DNA of 64,000 bases from a bacterium (GTDB taxonomy: Bacteria > Myxococcota_A > Bradymonadia > UBA7976 > UBA1532). The notes under the pieces are model-generated. The model saw only the letters and a list, made by a program, of their open reading frames with translations. It had not been told where the DNA came from and did not search any database. Location of the stretch: positions 240,936 through 304,935 of the forward strand of contig JAUHXC010000006.1 of NCBI GenBank assembly GCA_030427205.1, written 5' to 3'. A program made the position numbers and the translations under genes. Shown here one piece after another: positions 40,217 through 52,079 of the stretch (its first letter is position 1; each line of letters starts with the position of its first letter).

Positions 40217-40246
40217 AGCGTACTGAACGGGCGAACAGAGTGTCAA
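40217..40246 (-). promoter_or_regulatory. lexA promoter
   Basis: On the minus strand, TTGACA (40246-40241) and TACGCT (40222-40217) are separated by 18 bases. The spacer contains LexA-like site 2. The -35 is perfect, the -10 is half-matched. Confidence 0.6.
40223..40238 (+). promoter_or_regulatory. LexA-box-like site 2, inside lexA promoter
   Basis: CTGAACGGGCGAACAG matches all but one position after CTGAAC of the recalled M. xanthus LexA box. It fills the spacer between the -35 and -10 elements of the lexA promoter, an ideal place for autorepression. Confidence 0.65.
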
Positions 40247-40319
40247 TCGCCTTTCTCGGGTATCGCCCGGGGGCCCGACGGCGGTAGTTTGCCGGGCGTG
40301 ATCGGCGTGGAGGTGCGCG

Positions 40320-41579
40320 ATGGCAGACAGGTTCGTGCTCGGGTCGGGCTCGCCGCGGCGGCGGGCGATGCTGGCCGGCGCCGGGGTGACGGCGCCGGTG
40401 CAGACCGCCGACATCGACGAGACCCCGGCCACCGGCGAGGGGCCGCTGGACTTCACCGCGCGCATGGCCCGCGAGAAGGCGGCGGCGGTGGCGGCGAAGC
40501 GCGGCTTGCCGGCGCTGGGCTGCGATACGACGGTGATCGTCGACGGTGAGATCCTGGGCAAGCCGGTCGACGACGACGACGCGGTGGCGATGCTGCGGCG
40601 GCTGTCGGGGCGCAGCCATGAGGTGATCAGCGCCTGGGCCATCGCCGATCGGGGCGGCATCCGCCGGGTGGGGCACAGCGTGACCGTGGTGCGGTTCCGG
40701 CCGGCGACGCAGGCGCAGATCGAGGCCTACGTGGCGACCGGCGAGCCGCGGGACAAGGCGGGGGCCTATGGCATCCAGGACCAGGGCATGCGGCTCGTCG
40801 AGGGCTACGAGGGCGACTATCTGACGGTGGTCGGCATGCCGCTGGGGCAGGTGCTCGCCGGGCTGGTGGCAGAGGGGTTGCTGCCGGCGCCGCCGTCGGC
40901 GCTGGCCGGGCGGTTGATGGTCCTGCGCGGCCGCATCGCGGCGGGCTGTGACGCGGCCGGGCGCGATCCCGGCGCGGTGACCCTGGTCGGCGCGAGCAAG
41001 GCGCAGCCGCTGGCGTTGTTGAAGGACGCGCTGGCGGCGGGGGTGCGCGACCTGGGCGAGAGCTATGTCCAGGACTGGCTCGAGAAGGCCGCGGCGCTGG
41101 CCGGGCTCGATCCGGCGCCGGTCTGGCACTTCATCGGGCGGGTTCAGCGCAACAAGGCGAAGCACATCGCCGAGGCCGATCTGGTGCACGGGGTCTACGC
41201 GGCGCGCACCGCCGAGGCGCTGGGGCGGCGGGCCCGGGCGGCGGGGCGGGTGCTGCCGATCTTGATCCAGGTCGACCTGGCGGGGGAGGCGAGCAAAGGC
41301 GGCGTGGCGCCGGACGGGCTGCCGGCGCTGCTGGATGACATCGCCGGCGTCGACGGGGTCCGGGTCGACGGCCTGATGACGTTGCCGCCGCAGGAGGGGC
41401 TGGCCGGGGCGCGGGCCCGCTTCGCCGAGCTGCGGGCGCTGCGCGACGGGCTCGCGACCGCCGAGCGGCCGCTGCCGCTGCTGTCGATGGGCATGTCGGG
41501 GGACTTCGACGCGGCGGTGGCCGAGGGCGCGACCCACGTGCGGGTGGGCACGGCGCTGTTCGGGCCGCGGGGGCGGTGA
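40320..41579 (+). CDS. Maf nucleotide pyrophosphatase fused to YggS/PLPBP
   Basis: This single 419-residue protein combines two housekeeping families. Residues 1-190 are Maf/Yhd[28 protein letters not shown] and [14 protein letters not shown], the set of nucleoside-triphosphate pyrophosphatases that remove modified or non-canonical NTPs. Residues 195-419 are the YggS/PROSC PLP-homeostasis protein: VGASKAQP with PLP-binding Lys227, [53 protein letters not shown]. No frameshift lies between them. GGAGGTG precedes the ATG. It is divergent from lexA across the LexA-site region. Confidence 0.92.
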   Translation: MADRFVLGSGSPRRRAMLAGAGVTAPVQTADIDETPATGEGPLDFTARMAREKAAAVAAKRGLPALGCDTTVIVDGEILGKPVDDDDAVAMLRRLSGRSHEVISAWAIADRGGIRRVGHSVTVVRFRPATQAQIEAYVATGEPRDKAGAYGIQDQGMRLVEGYEGDYLTVVGMPLGQVLAGLVAEGLLPAPPSALAGRLMVLRGRIAAGCDAAGRDPGAVTLVGASKAQPLALLKDALAAGVRDLGESYVQDWLEKAAALAGLDPAPVWHFIGRVQRNKAKHIAEADLVHGVYAARTAEALGRRARAAGRVLPILIQVDLAGEASKGGVAPDGLPALLDDIAGVDGVRVDGLMTLPPQEGLAGARARFAELRALRDGLATAERPLPLLSMGMSGDFDAAVAEGATHVRVGTALFGPRGR

Positions 41580-41625
41580 GCGGGCGCCGGTTGTCCGGCG
41601 TCGGCCGCTGTGCTGAAATGCCGCC

Positions 41626-42828
41626 ATGAAGCGCACATCACGGGTCCAACTGGGCCTCGACGTCTTGATCGAAGAGGGCTTCGCCCGCCTGCGCGGCCGG
41701 CGGGTCGGGCTGCTGTGCCACGCCGCCAGCGTGGCCTCCGACCTGCACCACGTCACCGAGCATCTGGTCGCCGCGGGCATCGAGGTGACCCGCTGCTTCG
41801 GGCCCGAGCACGGCATCTGGGCCGACGCCCAGGACATGATCGCCGTCGACGACGACACCGCGGTCGAGCCGGTGACCGGGGCGCCGGTGCGCAGCCTGTA
41901 CGGGCACGACGAGGCCAGCTTGGCGCCGAAGCAGGCCGATCTGGCCGATCTCGACGTGCTGCTCATCGACCTGCAAGACGTCGGCGCCCGCTACTACACC
42001 TACATCTACACCGCCGCGCTGACCGCCCGCGAGGCGGCGAAGGCGGGGGTCGAGGTGGTGCTCTGCGATCGGCCCAACCCGCTCGGCGGGCTGCGTATCG
42101 AGGGCGGCATGACCGGCGCCGACTTCCTCAGCTTCGTCGGGCTGTGGCCGCTGCCGACGCGCCACGGGCTGACCATCGGCGAGGTGGTCAGCCTGCTCGA
42201 CGCCCGCGAGGGCTTCGGGGCGTCGATCGACGTGGTCGAGATGAAGGGCTGGCGCCGCGCGATGTACCACGACGAGACCGGCGTGCCCTGGGTGCAGCCC
42301 TCGCCCAACATGCCGACCCTCGACACCGCCATCGTCTACCCCGGCATGTGCCTGCTCGAAGGCACCGAGCTCAGCGAGGGCCGCGGCACCACCAAGCCTT
42401 TCGAGCTGATCGGCGCCGACTTCGTCGACCCGTTCGCGCTGGCCCGAGCGCTGGCCGAGGCGCCGGTCTACGGCGTGCACTGGCGGCCGGCGTTCTATCA
42501 GCCGACGTTCCACAAGTTCGGCGGACGCACGATCGGCGGCACCGCGCTGCACGTCACCGACCGCGCGGCCTTCGACCCGCTGCGCGCCGGGCTGCACTAC
42601 CTGGGCGCGGTGCGCCGCCTCTTCGGCGACGGGCTCGTCTGGCGCACCAAGGCCTACGAGTTCGTCGACGACCGGCTGGCCATCGACCTGCTCTTCGGCG
42701 GCGCCGAGGCCCGCGAGGCCATCGACGCCAAGGCCGACGCCGCGGCGCTCGACGAGATCTGGCGCGGCTGGCAGGCGCAGGCGGCGGCCTTCGCCGAGGC
42801 CCGCGAGCCGTATTTGAGGTACCGATGA
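41626..42828 (+). CDS. DUF1343/NamZ-like exo-beta-N-acetylmuramidase
   Basis: The 400-residue protein spans the DUF1343 (GH171) family. Signature stretches are [66 protein letters not shown] and [18 protein letters not shown]. NamZ removes non-reducing-end N-acetylmuramic acid during peptidoglycan recycling. No signal peptide is visible, so it is either cytoplasmic or exported by another route. The stop overlaps the next gene (ATGA). Confidence 0.88.
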   Translation: MKRTSRVQLGLDVLIEEGFARLRGRRVGLLCHAASVASDLHHVTEHLVAAGIEVTRCFGPEHGIWADAQDMIAVDDDTAVEPVTGAPVRSLYGHDEASLAPKQADLADLDVLLIDLQDVGARYYTYIYTAALTAREAAKAGVEVVLCDRPNPLGGLRIEGGMTGADFLSFVGLWPLPTRHGLTIGEVVSLLDAREGFGASIDVVEMKGWRRAMYHDETGVPWVQPSPNMPTLDTAIVYPGMCLLEGTELSEGRGTTKPFELIGADFVDPFALARALAEAPVYGVHWRPAFYQPTFHKFGGRTIGGTALHVTDRAAFDPLRAGLHYLGAVRRLFGDGLVWRTKAYEFVDDRLAIDLLFGGAEAREAIDAKADAAALDEIWRGWQAQAAAFAEAREPYLRYR

Positions 42829-43403
42829 AGATCGCGTTCGTCAGCAACAGCCACGGCGCCGGTCCGCTGCTCGAGACCGCGCTGCTCATGCTCGTCGAGC
42901 GCCACGACGTCGACCGCATAGTGCCGGTGGGTAGCGCGGTGCGCGACGTCGAGTCGGTCATCGTCGGCCGCCAGCGGCGCTTCCCCGATACGGTGGAGTG
43001 GACGGCGCCGGGTTATCCCGACTACGTGCTCGCCGCGGTGCTCGAAGGGGTGGTCGATACGCCCGCCGCCGAGGTCGAGCGCACCCAGCTGCTGTCGGCG
43101 GTCGTGCGGCCGATGAACGGGCGCGAGGCCATCGAGATCGAGGGGCGGGCGCTGTCGGTGACCCAGCCCGGCGAGACCGAGGCCGACACCCCGATCGTGG
43201 TCTCGGACTACCCCGGCCGCCACGGGGTCGAGTGGCGCGGCGGGCGCATCCACATCTGCCCGGGGCAGCTCAAAGAGCTGGTGTGGGACGAAGAGCCGGC
43301 GAGCTGCGCCCTGGTCGCCATGGCCGAGGGCCAGCTCTACGTGGGCTTCTTGGATCTGTACGGCGATCTGCTCGAAGAGGCGATCGCGATCGATCCCCGG
43401 TGA
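42825..43403 (+). CDS. Small protein with degenerate metallophosphoesterase-like start
   Basis: This 192-residue protein starts [23 protein letters not shown], which aligns by eye with YfcE-type calcineurin-like phosphoesterases (SDxHG), but the metal Asp is Asn and the following GD motif reads GSAVRD. The rest (YPDYVLAAVLEGV, VVRPMNGREAIEIEG, DTPIVVSDYPGRHGVEWRGGRIHI) is unfamiliar. It is coupled to the NamZ-like gene and to nadD fusion by overlaps. It may be a catalytically dead or altered phosphoesterase; family assignment is tentative. Confidence 0.65.
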   Translation: MKIAFVSNSHGAGPLLETALLMLVERHDVDRIVPVGSAVRDVESVIVGRQRRFPDTVEWTAPGYPDYVLAAVLEGVVDTPAAEVERTQLLSAVVRPMNGREAIEIEGRALSVTQPGETEADTPIVVSDYPGRHGVEWRGGRIHICPGQLKELVWDEEPASCALVAMAEGQLYVGFLDLYGDLLEEAIAIDPR

Positions 43404-44869
43404 TCCGCGCCCAGGCATCGACCGGCCTGACCGCCTGCTACGGCGGCGCCTTCGACCCGCCGCACATGGCCCACCTGTTCGCGGTCAACTACCTGCTCGG
43501 CCGGGCCGACGTCGACCGGATCTGGCTGGTGCCCACCGCCGACCACGTCTTCGGCAAGCGCATGGCCCCGTTCACCGAGCGGGTCGCCATGCTGCGCGAC
43601 GCCCTCACCGCCGCCGGGTGGGGGCCCGCCCTGGCCGACGGCACCCTGACGATCAGCGACATCGAGACCGAGCGCGACGGCCCCAGCCGCACCTTCGATA
43701 CCCTCGATCGGCTCACCGCCCGTCACCCCGCGCAGCGCTTCTGCTGGGTCATCGGCGCCGACAACCTCACCGAGTCCCACCGCTGGCATCGCTTCGACGA
43801 CCTCACCGCCCGCTGGCCGCTGATCGTGCTCGGCCGGCCGGGGCACGAGGCCGCGCTGGCCGCCCGCGAAGGCGAGCCCTGGTGCCGGCCGGGGCCGACG
43901 CTGCCCGATGTCTCGTCCACCGCGATCCGCGACGGGCTGCGCGGTGTGGGCGATCCGCGGGCGCTGCGCTGGCTGCCCGACGCCATCGCCGAGCGGGCGC
44001 GGCGGCTCTACCCCGCCGAGCCCGCGGGCGAGCGCGGCCCGATCTGGGTTCTGGGCGCCGGCCGGGCCGGGCGTGCGCTGGCGGACGGGCTGCGTCGCGC
44101 CGGCCGCGACGTGCAGATCTGGAACCGCAGCTCCAGCCCGCACGCCGACGTCCACGGCCCGCTGCCCCGCGCCCTGGCCACGGCGGCGGTGGTGATCCTG
44201 GCGGTGAGCGACGACGCGCTGTCGGCGCTGGCGCAGCGTCTCGCCTCTGCGTTGCCGCTGTCGAAAGACGCCGCGCCCGTCGCGCTGCACACCGCCGGCC
44301 GCCTGGGCGCCGACGCGCTGGCCCCGCTCGCCGCGCGGGGCCTCAGCGTCGGCTCGCTGCATCCGCTGCAGTCGCTGCGCGGCGACGGGGCGGCGCTGAA
44401 GGGCGCATTTTGCGCCGTCGAGGGCCCGGCGGCCGACGTCGCCGAAGACCTGGCCCGCGCCGTGGGCGGCCGGCCGGTGCGCCTGCCGGCGGGGGAGAAG
44501 CCGGCCTATCACGCCGCCGCGGTGCTCGCCGCCAACTTCGTCACCACGCTGGGGGCCGGCGGCATCGCGCTGCTGTGTGCGCTGGGCCTCGCCGAGCCCA
44601 CCGCCCGGGCGATGCTGGTCCCGCTGCTGCGCGGCACCGTCGAGCACTTCGCCGCGGCGCCGGCCGCCGAGGCGTTGACCGGCCCCTTCGCCCGTGGTGA
44701 TCTCGAGACGGTGGCGGCGCACGTGCCGGCCATCGCCCGCCACGCGCCGCAGCTCCTCGACGCCTACCGCGCGCTGGCCCGGGCCACTGCCCACATGCTC
44801 GACTGGCCCGCCGAGCGGCGCGACGCTCTCGAATCCGCCCTGAGCCTGCCCCACGGAGACCCCCGATGA
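43400..44869 (+). CDS. NadD fused to Rossmann/DUF2520 protein
   Basis: A GTG start overlapping the previous stop (GTGA) gives 489 residues. Residues about 10-205 are nicotinate-nucleotide adenylyltransferase: YGGAFDPPHMAHL, IWLVPTADH, FCWVIGADNL and the C-terminal DVSSTAIRDGLRG. Residues about 207-489 are a Rossmann plus DUF2520 protein: IWVLGAGRAGRALADGLRRAG, VVILAVSDDAL, SVGSLHPLQSLRG and a helical end. NadD makes deamido-NAD; the DUF2520 part looks like an NAD(P)-binding reductase or dehydrogenase. A fusion of NAD synthesis with a dinucleotide-binding enzyme is unusual. Overlaps the enoyl-CoA hydratase gene by ATGA. Confidence 0.88.
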   Translation: MIRAQASTGLTACYGGAFDPPHMAHLFAVNYLLGRADVDRIWLVPTADHVFGKRMAPFTERVAMLRDALTAAGWGPALADGTLTISDIETERDGPSRTFDTLDRLTARHPAQRFCWVIGADNLTESHRWHRFDDLTARWPLIVLGRPGHEAALAAREGEPWCRPGPTLPDVSSTAIRDGLRGVGDPRALRWLPDAIAERARRLYPAEPAGERGPIWVLGAGRAGRALADGLRRAGRDVQIWNRSSSPHADVHGPLPRALATAAVVILAVSDDALSALAQRLASALPLSKDAAPVALHTAGRLGADALAPLAARGLSVGSLHPLQSLRGDGAALKGAFCAVEGPAADVAEDLARAVGGRPVRLPAGEKPAYHAAAVLAANFVTTLGAGGIALLCALGLAEPTARAMLVPLLRGTVEHFAAAPAAEALTGPFARGDLETVAAHVPAIARHAPQLLDAYRALARATAHMLDWPAERRDALESALSLPHGDPR

Positions 44870-45687
44870 CCGCCGCAGCAACGCCCGAGGTGCGCTACGC
44901 CGTCGACGGCCCCGTCGCCACCATCACCCTCGACCGCCCCGACGCGCGCAACGCCTACAGCGAAGCGATGGTGGCCGAGCTCGTCGCCGCCTTCGACCGG
45001 GCCGATGACGACCCGGCCATCCGCGCGGTCGTGCTCACCGGCGCCGGCAAGGCGTTCAGCGCCGGCGGCGACCTCAAGCGCATGCGCGACCGCCGCGGCA
45101 TGTTCGACGGCGACTCGGCGGCCCTGCGCACCCGCTACATCCGCGGGATTCAGTCGATCCCCCGGCGGCTCGATCGCTTCGACAAGCCGGTCGTCGCCGC
45201 GGTCAACGGCCCGGCCATCGGCGCCGGGTGCGATCTGGCGTGCATGTGCGACATCCGCATCGGCGGGCGGCGGGCGCTCTTCGGTTCGACCTTCGTCAAG
45301 GTGGGGCTCGTGCCGGGGGACGGCGGCGCGTTCCTGCTGGCGCGGGTCGTGGGCTTCCCCCGGGCGCTGGAGATGATCCTCACCGCGCGCCTCGTCGGCC
45401 CCGACGAGGCGGCGCAGATGGGCCTGCTCAACCGGGTGGTCGACGACAGCGACGATCGGCAGGCGCTGTTGACGGCGGCCCACGAGACCGCGCTGCAGAT
45501 GGCCGCGCTGCCGCCGGTGGCGGTGCAGCTCGCCAAGCGGGCCGCTTATAGAAGCTGGTCGATGACCCTCGACGAGGCGCTGGAGCTCGCGGCGACCTAT
45601 CAGGGCATCACCCAGCGCACCGACGACCACGTCGAGGCGGTCTCGGCGCTGCTCGAGAAGCGCGAGGGTCGGTTCAGCGGTCAGTAG
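44866..45687 (+). CDS. Enoyl-CoA hydratase/isomerase family protein
   Basis: This 273-residue crotonase has the oxyanion segments AFSAGGDLKRM and GPAIGAGCDLAC. The catalytic region reads FGSTFVKVGLVPGDGG, so the first Glu of classical hydratases is replaced by Phe while the second Glu (RALEMILTARL) is kept. This points to an isomerase or a specialised acyl-CoA lyase. It is the last gene of the maf-yggS series, coupled to the NadD fusion and convergent with a lipoprotein. Confidence 0.88.
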   Translation: MTAAATPEVRYAVDGPVATITLDRPDARNAYSEAMVAELVAAFDRADDDPAIRAVVLTGAGKAFSAGGDLKRMRDRRGMFDGDSAALRTRYIRGIQSIPRRLDRFDKPVVAAVNGPAIGAGCDLACMCDIRIGGRRALFGSTFVKVGLVPGDGGAFLLARVVGFPRALEMILTARLVGPDEAAQMGLLNRVVDDSDDRQALLTAAHETALQMAALPPVAVQLAKRAAYRSWSMTLDEALELAATYQGITQRTDDHVEAVSALLEKREGRFSGQ

Positions 45688-45710
45688 GTTCGGGCGGCGC
45701 GCTCGTGGCG

Positions 45711-46616
45711 TCAGTTCGAGCCCAGGCCTTCGATCCACCGGCCGAGGCGCTCGGCCTCTTCGGCGCTCCACGGCAGGTAGCCCTCGAAGGCCGGCGGCAT
45801 GCCCTCGCCGTCGCCGCCCACGTCGAGGTGGTGGAAGGTGATCTTGAGGTAGAGGAAGCTCTCGTCGCGGGCGCCGGGCTTGATGAGCGGCAGCGGCACC
45901 TGGATCGACTGCACGTCGACCACCGCGTCTTCGAACGGCGCGCTCAGGTCGAGGGACGAGAACGGGTCGACCGGGCCGTGGCAGTGCGCGCATTCGAAGT
46001 CGAAGCGCGCTTGCAGATCGTCGGTGGTGTAGGGCTCGACGTCGGGCGGCGGGCAGTCGGGGTCGGCGAGGCAGTAGCGATCGTCGCAGTCGGCGCGCAG
46101 GTCGCCGTCGTCGTCGACGCCGTTGGCGCAGTCTTCGCGGGCCTCGAAGCAGGCGGCGGCCTGGCGGCAGTCGGGGTCGGCGCAGTCGATCAGGCCGTCG
46201 CCGTCTTCGTCCTCGCCGCCGAAGCAGCCCTCCCGCGGCGGCGGTGGCGGGCCGTCGGGGGCCAGATCGGGGGTCGCGTCGAGGGCGAGGTCGGGGGCCG
46301 CGTCGAGGGCGAGATCGGGGGCCGCGGCGTCTGCCGCGCTGTCGAGCGAGGCGTCGACTGCCGGCGCAGCGTCCAGCGCTGCGTCGGGCGCTGCGTCGGG
46401 CCCGATTGGGCCGTCGGGCGCCAAATCGGGTCCAATATCGGGCATTTTACGCACATCTGGACCCAAATCGAGCTCTTCCAGGCCGAGATCGGGTCGAAAA
46501 TCGGGCGTTTCGGCGTCGGTGGCCGGCTCGACCGCCGGATCGGCGTCGGACGCGCCGCAGCCGAGGGCGAGCAGGGCCAGGGCGGCCGCGAGGATCGAGC
46601 GCGTGCGGAGCTGCAT
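45711..46616 (-). CDS. Lipoprotein with Asp/Ala/Pro repeats and a c-type heme motif
   Basis: This 301-residue protein has signal and lipobox LALGC (Cys20). Residues 30-130 are a low-complexity Pro/Asp/Ala repeat (LDAAPDLALDATPDLAPDG), likely a spacer from the membrane. Residues 130-190 hold Asp-rich calcium-type loops (DEDGDGLIDC, NGVDDDGDLRADC) like those of MopE-type proteins. The end is a cytochrome-c-like domain with FECAHCHG (CxxCH) and MPPAFEGY as likely axial Met. It may transfer electrons at the cell surface. Convergent with the crotonase gene. Confidence 0.8.
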   Translation of the reverse strand: MQLRTRSILAAALALLALGCGASDADPAVEPATDAETPDFRPDLGLEELDLGPDVRKMPDIGPDLAPDGPIGPDAAPDAALDAAPAVDASLDSAADAAAPDLALDAAPDLALDATPDLAPDGPPPPPREGCFGGEDEDGDGLIDCADPDCRQAAACFEAREDCANGVDDDGDLRADCDDRYCLADPDCPPPDVEPYTTDDLQARFDFECAHCHGPVDPFSSLDLSAPFEDAVVDVQSIQVPLPLIKPGARDESFLYLKITFHHLDVGGDGEGMPPAFEGYLPWSAEEAERLGRWIEGLGSN

Positions 46617-46673
46617 GGTCTCGCCGTCGGGTCGGGGAATTCGGGTGAGCCGAGCCCAAAGCCGGCTCGGGTG

Positions 46674-49325
<2,652 letters not shown>

Positions 49326-49473
49326 CGATCGTCTCCCGCTGCTCGGGCCGCGCGCGCGCCACGGTTGATGGGGCGCGGTCAGCCGTGCTAATCCCGGCCC
49401 GCAATCGGGGGCCGGGTGGCACTCTAGCGGCGGCCCGATCCGATGAAAACCCCTCCCCCGAGAGGAGCCGGTC

Positions 49474-50127
49474 GTGGTCGAAAGCGTCGTCCTGGGCATC
49501 GCCGGTGGAACCGGTTCGGGCAAGACCACCGTGGCCCACGCCATCGCCGATCGGGTGGGCCGCAAGCGGGTGGCCTACCTCGAGCACGACTCGTACTACC
49601 GCGACCTGGGCCACCTCGAGCTCGACGCCCGGCGGCAGGTCAACTTCGACCACCCCGACGCCTTCGACACCGACCTGCTCGTCGAGCACGTCGAGGCGCT
49701 CAAGGCCGGCGAGTCGGTCTTTCAGCCGGTCTACAGCTACACCGAGTCGGTGCGCCGCGATCAGACGGTGCTGGTGCAGCCGCGGCCGCTGATCATCGTC
49801 GAGGGCATCCTGGTGCTCGAGAACGCCCGGCTGCGCGACCTGATGGACGTCAAGATCTTCGTCGACACCGACGACGACATCCGGCTGATGCGCCGCCTGC
49901 GCCGCGATACCAAGGAGCGCGGGCGCACCGTCGAGCACGTCCTGGGGCAGTACGAAGCCACCGTGCGGCCGATGCATCTGACCTTCGTGCACCCCTCCCG
50001 GCGCCACGCCGACGTGGTGATCCCGCGCGGCGGGCGCAACCGGGTGGCCATCGCCATGGTCTCCGACGGTCTGCGCCGGCGGCTGGAGCGGGCGGCCCGC
50101 GGAGGCGAGCTGGAGACGATCGGCTGA
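49474..50127 (+). CDS. udk: Uridine kinase
   Basis: This 217-residue kinase phosphorylates uridine and cytidine in pyrimidine salvage. It shows Walker A GIAGGTGSGKTTV, LEHDSYYRD, FDHPDAFDTDLL, VEGILVLE and the lid RRLRRDTKERGRTVE. The start is GTG 49474 with AGAGGAG upstream. It is divergent from the Clp gene (148-bp gap). Confidence 0.95.
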   Translation: MVESVVLGIAGGTGSGKTTVAHAIADRVGRKRVAYLEHDSYYRDLGHLELDARRQVNFDHPDAFDTDLLVEHVEALKAGESVFQPVYSYTESVRRDQTVLVQPRPLIIVEGILVLENARLRDLMDVKIFVDTDDDIRLMRRLRRDTKERGRTVEHVLGQYEATVRPMHLTFVHPSRRHADVVIPRGGRNRVAIAMVSDGLRRRLERAARGGELETIG

Positions 50128-50183
50128 GCGGCCGAGCGCGCGCGGCGAGCAGCGAGGACGGCGGCGAGGACAGAGGTGAGCCT

Positions 50184-50777
50184 GTGAGCATCGACGCGAT
50201 CCGGGCGCGACTGGCGACCCGCAAGCGCTACGTCTGGCCCTCGAAGAAGCAGGCGGCGGTGCTCGTGCCGCTCATCGACGACGGCTCGGGGCCGCTGCGG
50301 CTGCTGTTGACCCGGCGCACCGAGGGCATCAACCACGCGGGGCAGGTGGCGTTCCCCGGCGGGCGGGCCGACCCCGAAGACCGCGACATCGTGCACACCG
50401 CGCTGCGCGAGGCCCGCGAAGAGGTGGCCCTGCCGGCCGAGCGGGTCGAGGTGCTCGGGCTGCTCGACGACATCCCCGCCAAGGACATGCGCACTCTGGT
50501 GACCCCGGTGGTGGGCGTGGTGCGCGACCTGCCGCCGCTGCGGCCGTCGCCGGCGGAGGTCGCCCGTATCTTCGACATCCCGCTGCCCGCGCTGCGGGTG
50601 GCCGATGGCTGGGTGACGAAGATGCGGCCCGACGACAAGGGGCGCAAGTGGCCGCTGCACTACTTCGACTGGGACGGCGAGACGCTGTGGGGGCTGTCGG
50701 CGTACATCACGCTGCAGCTGCTCTCGCTGACGCCCGGCGGCACGCCGATCCGCCTGCCGCCGCCCTACGACGGCTGA
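50184..50777 (+). CDS. NUDIX CoA pyrophosphatase-like hydrolase
   Basis: The 197-residue protein (GTG start after AGAGGTGAG) shows the CoA-pyrophosphatase signature LLTRRTEGINHAGQVAFPGG followed by the Nudix box GGRADPEDRDIVHTALREAREE. The family cleaves coenzyme A and related pyrophosphates. It lies directly before coaBC, a CoA biosynthesis gene, which supports a CoA-related role. Confidence 0.88.
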   Translation: MSIDAIRARLATRKRYVWPSKKQAAVLVPLIDDGSGPLRLLLTRRTEGINHAGQVAFPGGRADPEDRDIVHTALREAREEVALPAERVEVLGLLDDIPAKDMRTLVTPVVGVVRDLPPLRPSPAEVARIFDIPLPALRVADGWVTKMRPDDKGRKWPLHYFDWDGETLWGLSAYITLQLLSLTPGGTPIRLPPPYDG

Positions 50778-50861
50778 TTCGGCGGGCGCCGGCCCGGGCG
50801 TGCGCGGGCCCGCGCCACACGCGTTGTGATCCCCGGTGAATGGGGCGTATTCTGCGGCCCC

Positions 50862-52079
50862 ATGCTGCACGGTCGTGTCATTCATCTCTGCGTCGCCGGG
50901 GGCATCGCCGCCTACAAAGCGGTCGAGCTGGCGCGGGCCTTTCAGAAGGCCGGCGCCGAGGTCCAGGTGGCGATGACCCCCAACGCGCGTCAGTTCGTCG
51001 GGCCGCTGACGTTTCAGGCCATCACCCGCCATCCGGTGCTGACCCGCACGCTCGATCCGTCGGAGGAGATGCAGATCGGGCACATCGCCTTCGCCCAGGC
51101 GTGCGACGCGGTCGTGGTGGCGCCGGCGACGGCCAACATCATCGGCAAGGCGGCCAACGGGCTGGGGGACGAGATCGTCAGCACGGTGCTGCTCGCCGCC
51201 GACGTGCCGGTGCTGGTGGCGCCGGCGATGAACACCCGCATGTGGGAGAACCCGGCGGTGCAGCGCAACCTGCAGCGGCTGCAGGCGCGCGGCTGGGCGG
51301 TGGTCGAGCCCGACGCGGGGCTGCTGGCCTGCGGGCAGGTGGGGCCGGGTCGCCTGCCCGACGCCGAGGCGATCGTGGCGGCGCTGGTCGAGCTCTTGAA
51401 GGCCGACGAGCGGCTGGCCGGGCGGCACATGGTGGTCTCCGCCGGTCCGACCCGGGAGCACTTCGACCCGGTGCGCTTTCTGGGCAACCCGTCGAGCGGC
51501 AAGACCGGCTTCGCGCTGGCCGCCGCGGCGGCGCGGGCCGGGGCCCGGGTGACCCTGGTGCACGGTCCGGTGAGCCTGAGTCCGCCGCCGGGCGTACAGG
51601 CGGTGGCGGTGACCAGCGCCCGGGAGATGCATCGGGCGGTAGTCGAAGCGGCGAACGGGGCCGACGCGGTGGTGATGACCGCGGCGGTGGCCGATTGGCG
51701 GCCGGCGGAGGTCAGCCCGGGCAAGCGCAAGAAGAGCGGTGATGAGTGGATGGTGCGCATGGTGCGCAACCCGGACATTCTCGCCGAGTTGGGCGCCCGC
51801 CGGGCCGAGGCCGGGCGCGGGCCGCTGCTGATCGGCTTCGCCGCCGAGACCGGCGATCCGGTGGCCAACGCGCAGCAGAAGCTGCGCCAGAAGCAGGTCG
51901 ATCTGGTGGTGGCCAACGACGTCAGCGCGCCGGGCACCGGGTTCGCCACGGACGACAACCGGGTGTGGCTCGTGGGTGCGGACGGGGTCGAGGCGCTGCC
52001 GCTGATGGCCAAGTCGGCGATCGCAGACGCGCTGGTGCAGTGGTTGGCGGCGCGGTTGGCGGGCGGGGGCAGCCCGTGA
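50862..52079 (+). CDS. coaBC: Phosphopantothenoylcysteine synthetase/decarboxylase
   Basis: This 405-residue bifunctional enzyme makes 4'-phosphopantetheine from phosphopantothenate and cysteine. The CoaC half has the active-site His in QIGHIAFAQ, APAMNTRMWENP and the LACGQVGPGRLPD Cys loop. The CoaB half has GPTREHFDPVRFLGNPSSGKTG and TAAVADWRP. ATG 50862 is chosen; GTG 50826 is possible but adds a non-conserved leader. A TATTCT box sits 8-13 bases before the ATG, so the message may be nearly leaderless. It overlaps the glycosylase gene by GTGA. Confidence 0.94.
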   Translation: MLHGRVIHLCVAGGIAAYKAVELARAFQKAGAEVQVAMTPNARQFVGPLTFQAITRHPVLTRTLDPSEEMQIGHIAFAQACDAVVVAPATANIIGKAANGLGDEIVSTVLLAADVPVLVAPAMNTRMWENPAVQRNLQRLQARGWAVVEPDAGLLACGQVGPGRLPDAEAIVAALVELLKADERLAGRHMVVSAGPTREHFDPVRFLGNPSSGKTGFALAAAAARAGARVTLVHGPVSLSPPPGVQAVAVTSAREMHRAVVEAANGADAVVMTAAVADWRPAEVSPGKRKKSGDEWMVRMVRNPDILAELGARRAEAGRGPLLIGFAAETGDPVANAQQKLRQKQVDLVVANDVSAPGTGFATDDNRVWLVGADGVEALPLMAKSAIADALVQWLAARLAGGGSP

